Source of the DNA: Cyanobacteria bacterium FACHB-63
Lineage (GTDB): Bacteria; Cyanobacteriota; Cyanobacteriia; Leptolyngbyales; Leptolyngbyaceae
Reading direction: 5' to 3'
Assembly (NCBI GenBank): GCA_014695255.1
Contig: JACJNX010000061.1
Location: 496,001 to 560,000 of the forward strand
DNA length: 64,000 bases
The position numbers and the translations under genes are program-made. A model generated the notes under the pieces. That model was not told where the DNA came from. It was given only the letters and a program-made list of their open reading frames with translations, and searched no databases. This document shows, piece after piece, positions 17,017 through 26,235 of this stretch; within the stretch, counting starts at the first letter, position 1; each line of letters starts with the position of its first letter.

Positions 17017-17793
17017 ATGTATCTTACTTGGCTTGATAGTAATTCCTGGCTGATCGAATTAGCCGATCAACGCATTCTGCTTGATCCGTGGTTGGTTGGT
17101 GAATTGACCTTTGGTAACGTTGGATGGTTGTTTAAAGGAACACGATCGCACGATCGCCCCATTCCCGAAAATCTCGATCTGATTTTGCTGTCTCAAGGCA
17201 TTGAAGATCACGCTCATCCTGAAACGTTGAAGCGGCTGGATCGATCGATTCCGGTTGTCGCTTCTGCGAGTGCGGCAAAAGTCGCGCAAGCGATCGGATT
17301 TAAATCGATTACAACGTTAAAGCATGGAGAATCGTTTACGCTCAGTTCATCTGTGCAAATTCAAGCCACGGTAGGATCGTCACTAGGGCCGGGTACGCAG
17401 GAAAACGGCTATCTGCTGACAGAATTACCAACCGGGGTGACGCTGTACTATGAGCCTCACGGAAATCATCCTTCAGCACTGCCAACTCCAATCGATGTCG
17501 TGATCACACCCATTATCGATTTAGCATTGCCTCTAGTGGGTTCGATTATTAAAGGAACTGAGAGCGCGATCGAGCTTGCCAGGCAGGTTAAACCCCAAGT
17601 GATGCTCCCGACCGCAGCAGGTGGAGAGATTCAATTTGAAGGCGTTTTGATCTCGCTGCTCAAAGCGATCGGCAATACTGATGATTTTCGCGCCAAACTT
17701 GCTGAGGCAAACCTCAATACACAGGTGATTGAACCCAAACCGGGCGATCGGATTGAAATTGCTGTCGCGGCGGCGATCGCAAACTCGCTTTAA
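17017..17793 (+). CDS. MBL-fold protein with degenerate metal site
   Basis: A 258-residue protein related to UPF0173/UlaG-type metallo-beta-lactamase-fold hydrolases: WLDSNSWLIELADQ, then LLDPWLVG. The metal motif HxHxDH is replaced by SQGIEDH, so only the last Asp-His pair remains. It may be inactive or use a different metal arrangement. An intact relative lies at 26236. An in-frame GTG at 17011 is an alternative start. The pterin dehydratase gene follows 39 bases downstream. Confidence 0.75.
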   Translation: MYLTWLDSNSWLIELADQRILLDPWLVGELTFGNVGWLFKGTRSHDRPIPENLDLILLSQGIEDHAHPETLKRLDRSIPVVASASAAKVAQAIGFKSITTLKHGESFTLSSSVQIQATVGSSLGPGTQENGYLLTELPTGVTLYYEPHGNHPSALPTPIDVVITPIIDLALPLVGSIIKGTESAIELARQVKPQVMLPTAAGGEIQFEGVLISLLKAIGNTDDFRAKLAEANLNTQVIEPKPGDRIEIAVAAAIANSL

Positions 17794-17832
17794 CTGAGGA
17801 AGAACCGAAATTCACTTAACCGAGGTGTTACG

Positions 17833-18111
17833 ATGCCCCCACTTTCCCTACAAGCACTCGAAACTGAACTCAAACAGCTTGATGGCTGGACAATTCAAAA
17901 CGGCAAACTGCATCGCGAATTCAAATTTCCCTCCTTTGTCGAAGCCTTCGGCTTCATGTCAAGCTTGGCACTCGTTTCCGAAGCCCTCGGACATCATCCA
18001 GAATGGTTCAACGTTTACAATCGCGTCACGATCGACCTCACCACCCATGATGCCGGTGGAATTACCTCTAAAGACCTAGAGTGGGCGCGTCGAGCCAATC
18101 AATTGGAATAA
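17833..18111 (+). CDS. 4a-hydroxytetrahydrobiopterin dehydratase (pterin-4a-carbinolamine dehydratase)
   Basis: A 92-residue PCD/DCoH-fold enzyme that dehydrates 4a-hydroxytetrahydrobiopterin, recycling the pterin cofactor. The conserved GHHPEWFNVYN and the following TIDLTTHDAGGIT with terminal DLEWARR are the family signature; the histidine pair is catalytic. Same strand as the MBL-fold gene, possibly co-transcribed. Confidence 0.93.
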   Translation: MPPLSLQALETELKQLDGWTIQNGKLHREFKFPSFVEAFGFMSSLALVSEALGHHPEWFNVYNRVTIDLTTHDAGGITSKDLEWARRANQLE

Positions 18112-18133
18112 ATTCAGCAAAATGTCCAGATTT

Positions 18134-18187
18134 GTTACGTCAGTCCGGAAGAGCGAAATAATCGTGCGTAAAGGGTTTGTACGTAAC
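18134..18187. promoter_or_regulatory. Spaced dyad upstream of the RodZ-like gene
   Basis: GTTACGT (18134-18140) and ACGTAAC (18181-18187) form a perfect 7-base dyad with a 40-base spacer, ending 66 bases before the next start codon. It may be an operator or chance; no known regulator site is recognised. Confidence 0.25.
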
Positions 18188-18253
18188 CTAGAAAACATCG
18201 TCTGAACCTTCTACAGAGACGATCGCAATTCTTGATTTTGGCGAGGACTGGAA

Positions 18254-19066
18254 ATGTTAGCGCAAGATTTGAAAATCACCAGCATTGTAGGAACAGGTGA
18301 GGAATCCTCCGAAGGATTCCGCGCCTTGCTTTCTCAGATTGAATCCGAACTTTGCCGCAGCGAAGTCTTTCGTCGCGCGATAGCAAGTTTAGAAGAAAGC
18401 CTTCCTGAAGGCGCATCCGCACAATTTTGTCTCAAAGCGGTTGGACGAGAAGCGATTCGATTAGCGCTACGGGAAATGATGCCCCAAACCGCCCCAGCGC
18501 CAAAACCTGCTGAACCTGTTCACTGCAAGAAGCCACTATCCGAGTCGGAGCAGCATCGCCAGGCAGGTCTAGCTCGCTTAGGCGCACAAATCCGCACCGC
18601 CCGCCAAGTCCGAGCAATGTCGATCGCCGAGTTGCATAGCAAAACACTGGTTCCGGTCCATCAACTGCAAGCGATCGAAGCCGGTCATGGAACGCACTTG
18701 CCCGAAGACATTTACCTGCGGGGATTCATCCGCCGCATTGCCAAAGCGCTCGATCTCAATAGTGACCAGCTTCTCGAATTGCTGCCAGAAATTGATCCTG
18801 TCAAAGCTGTCTTGCCAACTTGGTATCATCCTCCGCAAAAGAGCGCGATCGAGATCGGTGGAATGGCGTTAAAACCTGTACATCTCTATCTCGGTTATGC
18901 CGCGATGTTGAGCGGCGGGTTCGTTTGGCTCTCGCACCAATCGACTCCTAGCACATCCATGAAGAGCTTGAACTCGCCTCAAGTTGAACCTGCTTCTAAA
19001 GCTGAAGCTCAACCGACTGCAAAAATCAGTGCAAAGATGCAAATTTCTGCACCCGAACGACTCTAG
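18254..19066 (+). CDS. RodZ-like protein: HTH domain plus one membrane helix
   Basis: A 270-residue protein. Residues about 110-170 are a HTH_25/Xre-like domain (LGAQIRTARQVRAMSIAELH, then YLRGFIRRIAKALDL) of the kind found in the cell-shape protein RodZ. A transmembrane segment follows at about 212-230, then a low-complexity Ser/Pro/Lys-rich tail. The N-terminal ~100 residues are an extra helical region. A role in cell shape is inferred from architecture; a membrane-bound regulator is the alternative. Confidence 0.68.
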   Translation: MLAQDLKITSIVGTGEESSEGFRALLSQIESELCRSEVFRRAIASLEESLPEGASAQFCLKAVGREAIRLALREMMPQTAPAPKPAEPVHCKKPLSESEQHRQAGLARLGAQIRTARQVRAMSIAELHSKTLVPVHQLQAIEAGHGTHLPEDIYLRGFIRRIAKALDLNSDQLLELLPEIDPVKAVLPTWYHPPQKSAIEIGGMALKPVHLYLGYAAMLSGGFVWLSHQSTPSTSMKSLNSPQVEPASKAEAQPTAKISAKMQISAPERL

Positions 19067-19086
19067 GAAATTCTGAAGGCATTGAA

Positions 19087-19980
19087 TTAGCCAGTGCCTT
19101 CACGCTTTAGATTCAAAATTGGCTGAATTGCATAATAGTAAATCGTAAATAAAATTCCAGAAAAAATCTGCCCGCCGATCGACCCATGCCAGAACTCAAA
19201 CGCAGCTTTCCCCCAGTAAACGGCTGCTAACACCATCACTGCAATTCGCACAATATTAAGCAATAACGCCAAGGTGATTCCGATCGCAATCAGCCGTACT
19301 ACCACGATCGTTCTCAGTTGAAACGCTAATCCGATGATTATGGCGGCGATCATAATGACAAACGCCATTTCAAATCCATCACATCCGGGTGCAACTTCCA
19401 CGCTTCCGGCGGGCAAAATTACGAACTCATTCTGCAAATCAACAGGCTGTCCGATCGCTCGCAGCACCCAACTGCCTCCCCATGCCATAAACTCCGCTAG
19501 AGCTTTCGGTGGCGCAAAGATACTCCAAATGTGACGGGCAATGCGCTCCCAATTCGGATGTAGGCTGGTCGTGAGTAGTGCGATCGCTAACCATTGATGG
19601 CGCAAGAAGCTTAAGCCAAGGTAGCTCAGAGCGCCGCCAATCAGCATAATCATGCAGCCAAACGCTTGCGGAGCCGTGGCTGGGTAATAGAAATAAAAGA
19701 TCGCTAGACCGCCCAATACAAGGCTACTTCCGAGCCATTGATCTTCGATTAAGGGTTGGTCGAGTGCAGCGCGAGGTCGATCGCGTCGTAACTGTCGAAC
19801 GGCAAGCCCAATAAACAGCACATTCAGAATCAAATGGGGCATCCCGCTTACCTGAGTCGTTGCGGCAAGCGATAGCCAAGTCGGAAAATACACGCCCAGT
19901 CCAAGCGCTGCACCGAGCAAAAGAATCCAGTTATGGATTGATCTCAGGCTTGATTTGAAGTCAGAAAGATCTCTAGGCAT
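19087..19980 (-). CDS. Cyanoexosortase (exosortase family)
   Basis: A 297-residue polytopic membrane cysteine protease/transpeptidase of the exosortase/archaeosortase family, which cleaves PEP-CTERM-type sorting tails during export. The catalytic triad is complete: C200 in APGCDGFEM, R245 in NIVRIAVM and H265 in FWHGSIGGQ. Eight or more hydrophobic helices surround it. An HpsJ-like gene lies 12 bases upstream on the same strand, the pairing seen with cyanoexosortases. The subtype (A, B or C) cannot be fixed here. No PEP-CTERM substrate is encoded in the window. Confidence 0.87.
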   Translation of the reverse strand: MPRDLSDFKSSLRSIHNWILLLGAALGLGVYFPTWLSLAATTQVSGMPHLILNVLFIGLAVRQLRRDRPRAALDQPLIEDQWLGSSLVLGGLAIFYFYYPATAPQAFGCMIMLIGGALSYLGLSFLRHQWLAIALLTTSLHPNWERIARHIWSIFAPPKALAEFMAWGGSWVLRAIGQPVDLQNEFVILPAGSVEVAPGCDGFEMAFVIMIAAIIIGLAFQLRTIVVVRLIAIGITLALLLNIVRIAVMVLAAVYWGKAAFEFWHGSIGGQIFSGILFTIYYYAIQPILNLKREGTG

Positions 19981-19992
19981 CCATGTCTAAAA

Positions 19993-20601
19993 TCAATGTC
20001 TAAATAAGTACAATCCGTAGCGTCCCAGAACCAAAAGCGAAATTCCAATCACCGCAAAATTGCCAACAGACAAAAACCCAGTTTTGAAAATGCTGTTATT
20101 TGCCGTTTGCTTTGCGGCTTCTGTGCGGGTATTAAGTTGCTGCGTGGCCTGCTCTAACTGCTGCGGTGAGATTTTTTCCGCCGCATTGGGATCAGATTGA
20201 ATCGCCTCGATGCGTGAGCTAAGCTGCGAGGATTGAGCGCTGATGCGATCGAGTGCTTGCCGCTGTAGCGATAAGCTATCCTGCGCCACTACTGCACAAA
20301 ACAATAGGAACGAAATGCCGATCGCAAAACAAAGTAGCGAGATCGATCTCAGTAGTTTTCGCTGTTCGGTTCCGTAGATTAACAGAGATAGCCCAAACAA
20401 GATGACAATACTGCGATTGCTAATTTGTTGCAGCGTTCCCAAGCGCCAACCTGCTTCTGCAAGATTCACGGGAAACACAATGACTAGAAAATCGAGTGCA
20501 AAAGCAATCAGACAAGCGTACCCTACGATGCGACAAAGCTTTTTTGCGCGTGACGACTCAATTAGCGGGGAACTCACGATCGGTTTAGAAGTAAAAGTCA
20601 T
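19993..20601 (-). CDS. HpsJ-like, exosortase-associated membrane protein
   Basis: A 202-residue protein with three N-terminal membrane segments (about 25-47, 62-80 and 85-105), a helical periplasmic region (about 106-170, LSLQRQALDRISAQSSQL) and a C-terminal membrane helix (about 175-198). This layout matches HpsJ-like proteins associated with hormogonium polysaccharide secretion or with cyanoexosortases. It precedes the exosortase gene by 12 bases, so the pair is almost certainly one operon. Function is inferred from that association. Confidence 0.72.
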   Translation of the reverse strand: MTFTSKPIVSSPLIESSRAKKLCRIVGYACLIAFALDFLVIVFPVNLAEAGWRLGTLQQISNRSIVILFGLSLLIYGTEQRKLLRSISLLCFAIGISFLLFCAVVAQDSLSLQRQALDRISAQSSQLSSRIEAIQSDPNAAEKISPQQLEQATQQLNTRTEAAKQTANNSIFKTGFLSVGNFAVIGISLLVLGRYGLYLFRH

Positions 20602-20751
20602 ACAAAAGCGACGCTAAAGTGATCTCTACAAAATTCGGTAGATTGCGTCGGAATTCCCTAAAGGAATGTCCCAATTGTATCAACGCGATTTTAGTGAACT
20701 AGGGAAAATACTTAAACTTCATTAATCCTAGACAGGAGATTTATCTAGGGT

Positions 20752-23661
20752 TTACCGAGTTTGAGCAGGGGATTCTTCGACGGGGCGAATAATCGCAGGG
20801 GCAGGAATCACTTCCGGGCGGAAGATGGCTTTTAGCGACTCTTCCAAGGTTGGAGTCATGACAATGCGGTTTTCGTAAGCGACGACGACTCTGACTAAAG
20901 TAGGTAAACTGTTTTGCTCGGCTTCCAGGTAGATGGGTTCGACGTAGAGCAGCGATTGTTCGATCGGAACGACGAGTAGATTTCCTTGAATTGCTCTCGA
21001 CCCCTGACGATTCCAGAGCGAAATTTGTTGCGAAATTACGGGGTCTTGGTTGATTCGCGCTTCGATTTGCTCAGGTCCATAAACTAAACGCTCCTTGGGA
21101 AAGGTATAAAGCAGCAATCGCCCGTAGTTTTCACCATCCGATCGTGCGGCTAACCAAGCAATGAGATTCGTTCGGGCCTGCGGCGTGTAGGGCAACAGCA
21201 GAATGAATTCTTCAAACGGGACGGTCGGCAGGCTGGTAATTAGATAGTAGGGTTCGACCAGTCGTGATTGGTTGTCGTAGACTTCATTTGCGATCGCCCA
21301 TTGATCCTCTCGGTTGTAAAACACCTGGGGATCGGTCATGTGATAGGTTCTGAGACGATCGGACTGAATTTTGAAAAAATCGACGGGATAGCGAATGTGC
21401 TGACGCAGCGTTTCGGGCATAGCGCTGAGGGGCTTAAATAAACTTGGAAATATTTTTGCCCAAGTGGTGATGATGGGATCACTTGGATCAGCAATATAGA
21501 AATCGACTGAGCCATTGTAAGCATCAATCACAACTTTAACGGAATTGCGAATGTAATTGATTTGATCTTGCGCTGGCTCAGAGTAAGGATAACGATCACT
21601 GGTTGCATACGCATCGATCATCCAATAAAGATAATTTTGATTGGTTTCTGAAGCGTTTGGATTGCCATTTGCAGCAACGAGATAAGGATTGCTGTCGTAT
21701 TTGAGAAATGGTGCGATCGCTTGAATCCGCTGCTTTATGGTGCGCCGAAATAGCACTTTCGTTTCTGGCAAAAACTCCCGCGTGACTAGCAATCGCCAAT
21801 CTTTCAAATACACTGCAAATAAACTACGTCGCCACCAAGATCCGATCGAAATGCCACCTTTACCGCCATAGCTGTTGTAAGCATTATCGCTGCCGCTCGG
21901 ATAGTCTAACTCTTGCTGCCGAGTTCCCGTCATAACGTGCGTATTGGTAATCTCACCGTAATAGATTCGGGGTCTACCAATCGGGATACTATCGCGAATC
22001 GCTTGACTCGACGTTACAAGTGCGCCGCCGTTTGTATCGCCGATATCTTTAACAAGATATTCTGGTAATCCACCTGCACCCACAACATTCACCGGGCTGA
22101 TCGTAAAACCATACCCGTGTGTGTACACTAAGTGTTGGTTCACCCATGTTTGAGCTTGTTCTGGAACAGCCTTGTAATCGAGTTCGCGAGCGGCGATCAG
22201 GACTTGTTGGCGCTCGGTCTGATTGGGTGCAGGTTGAGGTGATGAAGTAGGGGCACTTGGTCTTTGGGTCGGGGCTTCGGTTCGTAGGGTGTAGCGATCG
22301 AGATCTGCATCAGGAAACCGATAATAGAGTCGAATCTGCTGCAATTCGCGATTGGTATCTAGCAAAGGGCGCTGATCCCACAGTCGGATATTGCGGACGG
22401 TGAGATCGTTGTTTCTCAAATCTGCTTCGCTGAGTTTTCCTTGAGGATTAAAAGTTTGAGTATCGATCGCATTCAATCCGAACGCTTGACGAGTGAGAGC
22501 GATCGAGCGCTCGATAAAAGGTTGCTCTCGTACCAATTCATTTGGCTGCACGATGAGATACTGCACCACTTCAGGCAGCACAACCGCAACGATGGCAACA
22601 ACACCGTAGACAATTAATCCGATGCCGACCCAGCGACGGCGCTTCGATCTCGGTCGCCAAAAGATCCAGCGCCAGAAAAGATATAGCGCGATCGCAAAAG
22701 CCGTGCTTCCGAGCGCAATATAAGCGGGTAATTGAACATGGATATCGGTATAACCAGCACCATAAGCGACTCCTCGCGTTGAGTAGAGCAGTTCATAACG
22801 GCTGAGCCAATAGCTAAACGCAAGCGCGAACATGAATAGACTGCCTACTCCAAATAAGTGGCGCTGTTGTGCAGAGGAGAATCCAAGAAAACGCCCTTCG
22901 CTGAGGCTATTCCCGGATAACAGGTAGCTTAAACTAACAGAGAGCAATCCATACAGCGACGATCCCACTAACCATAGTGAAATCAAGTCGGCGATGGGAA
23001 GTGCAAAAATATAAAAGCTAATATCGCGATTAAACAGAGGATCTGTCGCATTAAATACAGTGGGATAGAGATACTGCAATAAATCAATCCAATGCTGAGA
23101 TAATATAAAGCTCAATAATAGAGTTAATACAATTGCGATCGCAGTCAATAAAAATTGAGGAAAAATCAGAATCGAGATTGCAGAGACGAGCGCGATCGCT
23201 GAATACCAGATTTGAGTGCTAAAGTGCTGAACAATTTGCCAAATTGCACTGAGATTAAACAACGAAACTGTTGTAGCGAAATTTGATTGCCAGTAACGCC
23301 AAGCTAGCTGTCCGTAGTGAGCAAGCATAAACCCGATCGTGAGGCTGAGTACGATCGTCAGCGGCAGCAATGTTCTCAAACGTAGAGATAAAATTGTATC
23401 GAATTGCGCTTCTTTCTGATCGATTAATGGATCATGTTTTAATCGATCGACTGTTCTGAGATTAAGTAGGAAGTATGCGATCGTCACGCCTGCAACAATT
23501 ATTCCCAGCAATCCCTGAGTTATAGTCTTTAGCAGAAAAACGGGCAGATACCCGACTTCCTGAAACCAAAAAATCTCTGCTCCAAAATGAGCAAAGACAC
23601 TGAGCAAAATCCATCCACCTAAACACAAGGTGAAAAACTTTAGGAAAGTGTTTTGAAGCAC
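20752..23661 (-). CDS. UPF0182 family membrane protein
   Basis: A 969-residue protein with about seven membrane segments in the first ~370 residues and a large, probably extracytoplasmic C-terminal region. Family-typical segments include [33 protein letters not shown] and [24 protein letters not shown]-like (given here only in parts). It starts with GTG at 23661; the nearest upstream ATG is out of frame. The biochemical function of UPF0182 is unknown. It follows the DciA-like gene after 64 bases. Confidence 0.9.
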   Translation of the reverse strand: MLQNTFLKFFTLCLGGWILLSVFAHFGAEIFWFQEVGYLPVFLLKTITQGLLGIIVAGVTIAYFLLNLRTVDRLKHDPLIDQKEAQFDTILSLRLRTLLPLTIVLSLTIGFMLAHYGQLAWRYWQSNFATTVSLFNLSAIWQIVQHFSTQIWYSAIALVSAISILIFPQFLLTAIAIVLTLLLSFILSQHWIDLLQYLYPTVFNATDPLFNRDISFYIFALPIADLISLWLVGSSLYGLLSVSLSYLLSGNSLSEGRFLGFSSAQQRHLFGVGSLFMFALAFSYWLSRYELLYSTRGVAYGAGYTDIHVQLPAYIALGSTAFAIALYLFWRWIFWRPRSKRRRWVGIGLIVYGVVAIVAVVLPEVVQYLIVQPNELVREQPFIERSIALTRQAFGLNAIDTQTFNPQGKLSEADLRNNDLTVRNIRLWDQRPLLDTNRELQQIRLYYRFPDADLDRYTLRTEAPTQRPSAPTSSPQPAPNQTERQQVLIAARELDYKAVPEQAQTWVNQHLVYTHGYGFTISPVNVVGAGGLPEYLVKDIGDTNGGALVTSSQAIRDSIPIGRPRIYYGEITNTHVMTGTRQQELDYPSGSDNAYNSYGGKGGISIGSWWRRSLFAVYLKDWRLLVTREFLPETKVLFRRTIKQRIQAIAPFLKYDSNPYLVAANGNPNASETNQNYLYWMIDAYATSDRYPYSEPAQDQINYIRNSVKVVIDAYNGSVDFYIADPSDPIITTWAKIFPSLFKPLSAMPETLRQHIRYPVDFFKIQSDRLRTYHMTDPQVFYNREDQWAIANEVYDNQSRLVEPYYLITSLPTVPFEEFILLLPYTPQARTNLIAWLAARSDGENYGRLLLYTFPKERLVYGPEQIEARINQDPVISQQISLWNRQGSRAIQGNLLVVPIEQSLLYVEPIYLEAEQNSLPTLVRVVVAYENRIVMTPTLEESLKAIFRPEVIPAPAIIRPVEESPAQTR

Positions 23662-23725
23662 AGCATTGAAGCGAATCTTTTCATCAAACTCACGTTAGTT
23701 TAACGCGAATTAGAAGGTGCATTCT

Positions 23726-24268
23726 CTAACGTTTTGCAGCGCAAATCGCACAAACCGACCAGCGCTGAAGCTCTCCGGGCGGCGTTGGACTACCGCACTC
23801 TGGACAAAGTGGCAAATGTTGAGCGCGACTCTGCACGATCGATGACCAACGATCGAATGCACTTTTGGCATTGCTAAACAACGCAAGCTGCGTTTCAATT
23901 TCGGAAGATTGCTCTGGGATACGGCTCGGATGACTTTGCCAGGGATCAGACTCAACCGGAGTTTCAGTCTGAGGCGATCGCCATTGAGCCGTAGAAAATC
24001 GAATGTCACTGAGATCGATCGATAACCGCTCTCGAATCTTTCTCAAAATCACTGAACGTTCAAACATAAGCGTCTGTGTCCAAACGGGACTCGCTGTTGT
24101 CACTTCCAGAATGTTGCGCTGAATGGCGATCGGTTGAGCATAATTCGCAATCTTTTCGCTGACCAGTTCTGCCCAAATCTCTAGAATGCGCTGTAGCTGT
24201 TGACGCTCTAGAGACTGATAATGCGGCTCGATCGCCCCTAAAATCGACTGTAATTCTTGAAACGACAT
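23726..24268 (-). CDS. DciA-like (DUF721) protein with C-terminal zinc ribbon
   Basis: A 180-residue protein. Residues about 10-100 match the DUF721/DciA fold, whose members load the replicative helicase in many bacteria: ILEIWAELVSEKIANYAQP and LEVTTASPVWTQTLMF. The tail has two cysteine pairs (CPECGSPTP and CAICA), a probable zinc ribbon not present in short DciA proteins. Its start is 3 bases from the cbiB stop, indicating co-transcription. A role in replication is inferred from the family; nucleic-acid binding is the minimum claim. Confidence 0.8.
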   Translation of the reverse strand: MSFQELQSILGAIEPHYQSLERQQLQRILEIWAELVSEKIANYAQPIAIQRNILEVTTASPVWTQTLMFERSVILRKIRERLSIDLSDIRFSTAQWRSPQTETPVESDPWQSHPSRIPEQSSEIETQLALFSNAKSAFDRWSSIVQSRAQHLPLCPECGSPTPPGELQRWSVCAICAAKR

Positions 24269-24271
24269 AAT

Positions 24272-25210
24272 TTATTGAAGAAATACGAGTGCGATCGCTA
24301 ACCAAATCAAGAAGCACGATCGCGTTAAGTTCGTTGCTTGGTGAATGGTGTCGATCGTAATCGGTCGCAGCGGTTCACCGAGTAAGGGTTTCTGTTTCTT
24401 AATGCCGCGATAATAATTCACTCCACCCACTTGAACGCCTAAAACGGCTGCATACACACACTCACTCCAGCCCGAATTTGGACTCGCATCCTTTGGCGCA
24501 TCCCGCTGACACAGCTTCCAAACGTCAAGCGGTCTGCCTGAAATCACACCTAAAGTAAACACCGTTAACCGACAAGGGAGCCAAGTCAAAATATCATCAG
24601 TTTTAGCGCTAAACCACCCGAAATCCGTAAATGGCACTTCTCGATAGCCAATCATTGAATCGAGCGTACTCGCTGCCTTATACGCGATCGCCAATGGAAC
24701 ACTCCCCACAGGCGTAAATGCTCCAATCAACGCATAAAACAACGGAGCCATCACACCATCAACAGCGTTCTCGGTCACAGTTTCTAGAATAGCTCTGAGA
24801 ATCCCTGGTTCCGGCAAATTCTCTGTGTCCCGACCGACATACAAGCGTAATCGCGATCGCGCCTCCTCCAAATTCGGCAGCAAGCCTAAAACATCTTCCG
24901 CCGCCGTTCTCAAACTTCGTCCCGCAAAACAACTCGCAAGCAAAACGATCGCGATCACAACCCCAAACGCTGAATGAACCGACTTTGCAAGCTCGATTAC
25001 ACTCCAAGCGATCGTAGCGCTTCCCAGAATGAGTGCGATCGTCAAAACAACTCCTGCACCCTTGAGGAGAGTCGGATTTTTGGTGCATCGAAACGCGATC
25101 GTTTTGAATTGCTCGATCGTCCATCCCATCACCTGCACCGGATGCACCCAACTCCACGGATCGCCGATGCAGAAATCCAGCGCCGCTGCCCCAACTAAAA
25201 CCCCGCTCAT
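24272..25210 (-). CDS. cbiB: Adenosylcobinamide-phosphate synthase CbiB
   Basis: A 312-residue membrane enzyme that attaches aminopropanol to adenosylcobyric acid in cobalamin (in cyanobacteria usually pseudocobalamin) synthesis. Visible: LDFCIGDPWSWVHPVQVMG at the start, the ENAVDGVMAPLFY segment, AYKAASTLDSMIGY and NSGWSECVYAAVLGVQVGG. I chose the ATG at 25210 because it directly follows the stop of the Rrf2 gene with a 1-base gap, giving a normal length; the frame is open to 25417 inside that gene. No cobalamin riboswitch was seen upstream. Confidence 0.93.
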   Translation of the reverse strand: MSGVLVGAAALDFCIGDPWSWVHPVQVMGWTIEQFKTIAFRCTKNPTLLKGAGVVLTIALILGSATIAWSVIELAKSVHSAFGVVIAIVLLASCFAGRSLRTAAEDVLGLLPNLEEARSRLRLYVGRDTENLPEPGILRAILETVTENAVDGVMAPLFYALIGAFTPVGSVPLAIAYKAASTLDSMIGYREVPFTDFGWFSAKTDDILTWLPCRLTVFTLGVISGRPLDVWKLCQRDAPKDASPNSGWSECVYAAVLGVQVGGVNYYRGIKKQKPLLGEPLRPITIDTIHQATNLTRSCFLIWLAIALVFLQ

Positions 25211-25211
25211 C

Positions 25212-25658
25212 TCAAACCACAAAGCTTGCCCCTTCTCCCTGAGATGCCTGCCAACTCCGCGCATCGTAGTATAAATCTTCCAGTGAAATGCTGTACAGCG
25301 CGTCTTGCAGCTTTTTGTACAATCGATTCCACACGCTGAACGCCACCCAATCTTCTGCCTGGGCATCATCCGGTGTATGGTGCGCCAAAGGTTCCACGCT
25401 TTCCCCAACTGCCGCAAGGATCTGCCCTAATGAAATCTCTGCGGGATGTCGTGCCAGTTGATACCCGCCCTGCGCTCCTCGAATCGAGTGAACCAATTTG
25501 GCTCGACGCATTTCGATCAGCAACTTTTCCAAATAAGGAGCCGGAAGATCTTGCCGCAGCGCGATCGCCTTGACCGAAGCCGGGCCATATTCTGGCTGAA
25601 AGCACAAATCCAGCAACGCCTTCACGCTGTAATGCCCGCGTGTCGTTAGCTTCATCAT
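25212..25658 (-). CDS. Rrf2-family transcriptional regulator without Fe-S cysteines
   Basis: A 148-residue winged-helix regulator: MKLTTRGHYSVKALLDL, then the recognition-helix region LPAPYLEKLLIEMRRAKLV and the wing SIRGAQGGYQLAR. IscR-type members carry three clustered cysteines near residues 92-104; this protein has only one cysteine (near residue 18), so it cannot bind a cluster in that way. It is translationally coupled to cbiB. Its targets and signal are unknown. Confidence 0.87.
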   Translation of the reverse strand: MMKLTTRGHYSVKALLDLCFQPEYGPASVKAIALRQDLPAPYLEKLLIEMRRAKLVHSIRGAQGGYQLARHPAEISLGQILAAVGESVEPLAHHTPDDAQAEDWVAFSVWNRLYKKLQDALYSISLEDLYYDARSWQASQGEGASFVV

Positions 25659-25737
25659 CAGAGAAATTGTCTCATCTCACTCTGAATAGCCTAGCAGGGA
25701 AGGTGAATGCTATTGAGGTCATGCACTCAGCACAGTT

Positions 25738-26013
25738 CTACCGCTCTTTTAGCGATTTCACCCAGTAGTCTTTAGAAGTGCTCATTGGAATTCCTGTACT
25801 CACAAGCTCTTGCTGAATCTTGAGTTTTCCTGAGACGGAAGGATTAGACAGAAACTTGGAGTGGGTGACTGACTGTAAGCTCGAAACCTGAGCCGGACGA
25901 GATGCGATCGCAGGAGGAGTAGACCGAAGCGCCAGTCCCACTAAACTCACGATCGATGCCGTCCAGCCCGTAAACGCAGCAATGGTTAACCACTTTTCAA
26001 CTGTCTGATTCAT
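25738..26013 (-). CDS. Small single-span membrane protein, function unknown
   Basis: A 91-residue protein with one hydrophobic segment at about 9-30 (LTIAAFTGWTASIVSLVGLAL) and a polar Ser/Lys-rich C-terminus. GGAG lies 7 bases before the ATG, which supports translation. No domain recognised. Confidence 0.6.
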   Translation of the reverse strand: MNQTVEKWLTIAAFTGWTASIVSLVGLALRSTPPAIASRPAQVSSLQSVTHSKFLSNPSVSGKLKIQQELVSTGIPMSTSKDYWVKSLKER

Positions 26014-26235
26014 CCCTCGACTCCACCACCCTCAGGAACTTACTTGCAGACCAACTCTAACCGGACTAATAAATATATCTTGCTGTCGATAATTATAGCT
26101 TGATTAAAAAAAACGGGAATAGATTTCATTCTGTTGTCAACCGTGAAGATTGGCAACTTTAGCAATATACAGCAAAACTCCCTCCGAAATTTCGACTAGA
26201 ATCCGATGTCCCCTGCTCAAAAGACAGTGTTTTGA

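Noticed and set aside
25211-25658. Cobalamin riboswitch before cbiB
   Set aside because: The upstream space is fully occupied by the Rrf2 gene and no B12-box-like sequence was seen.
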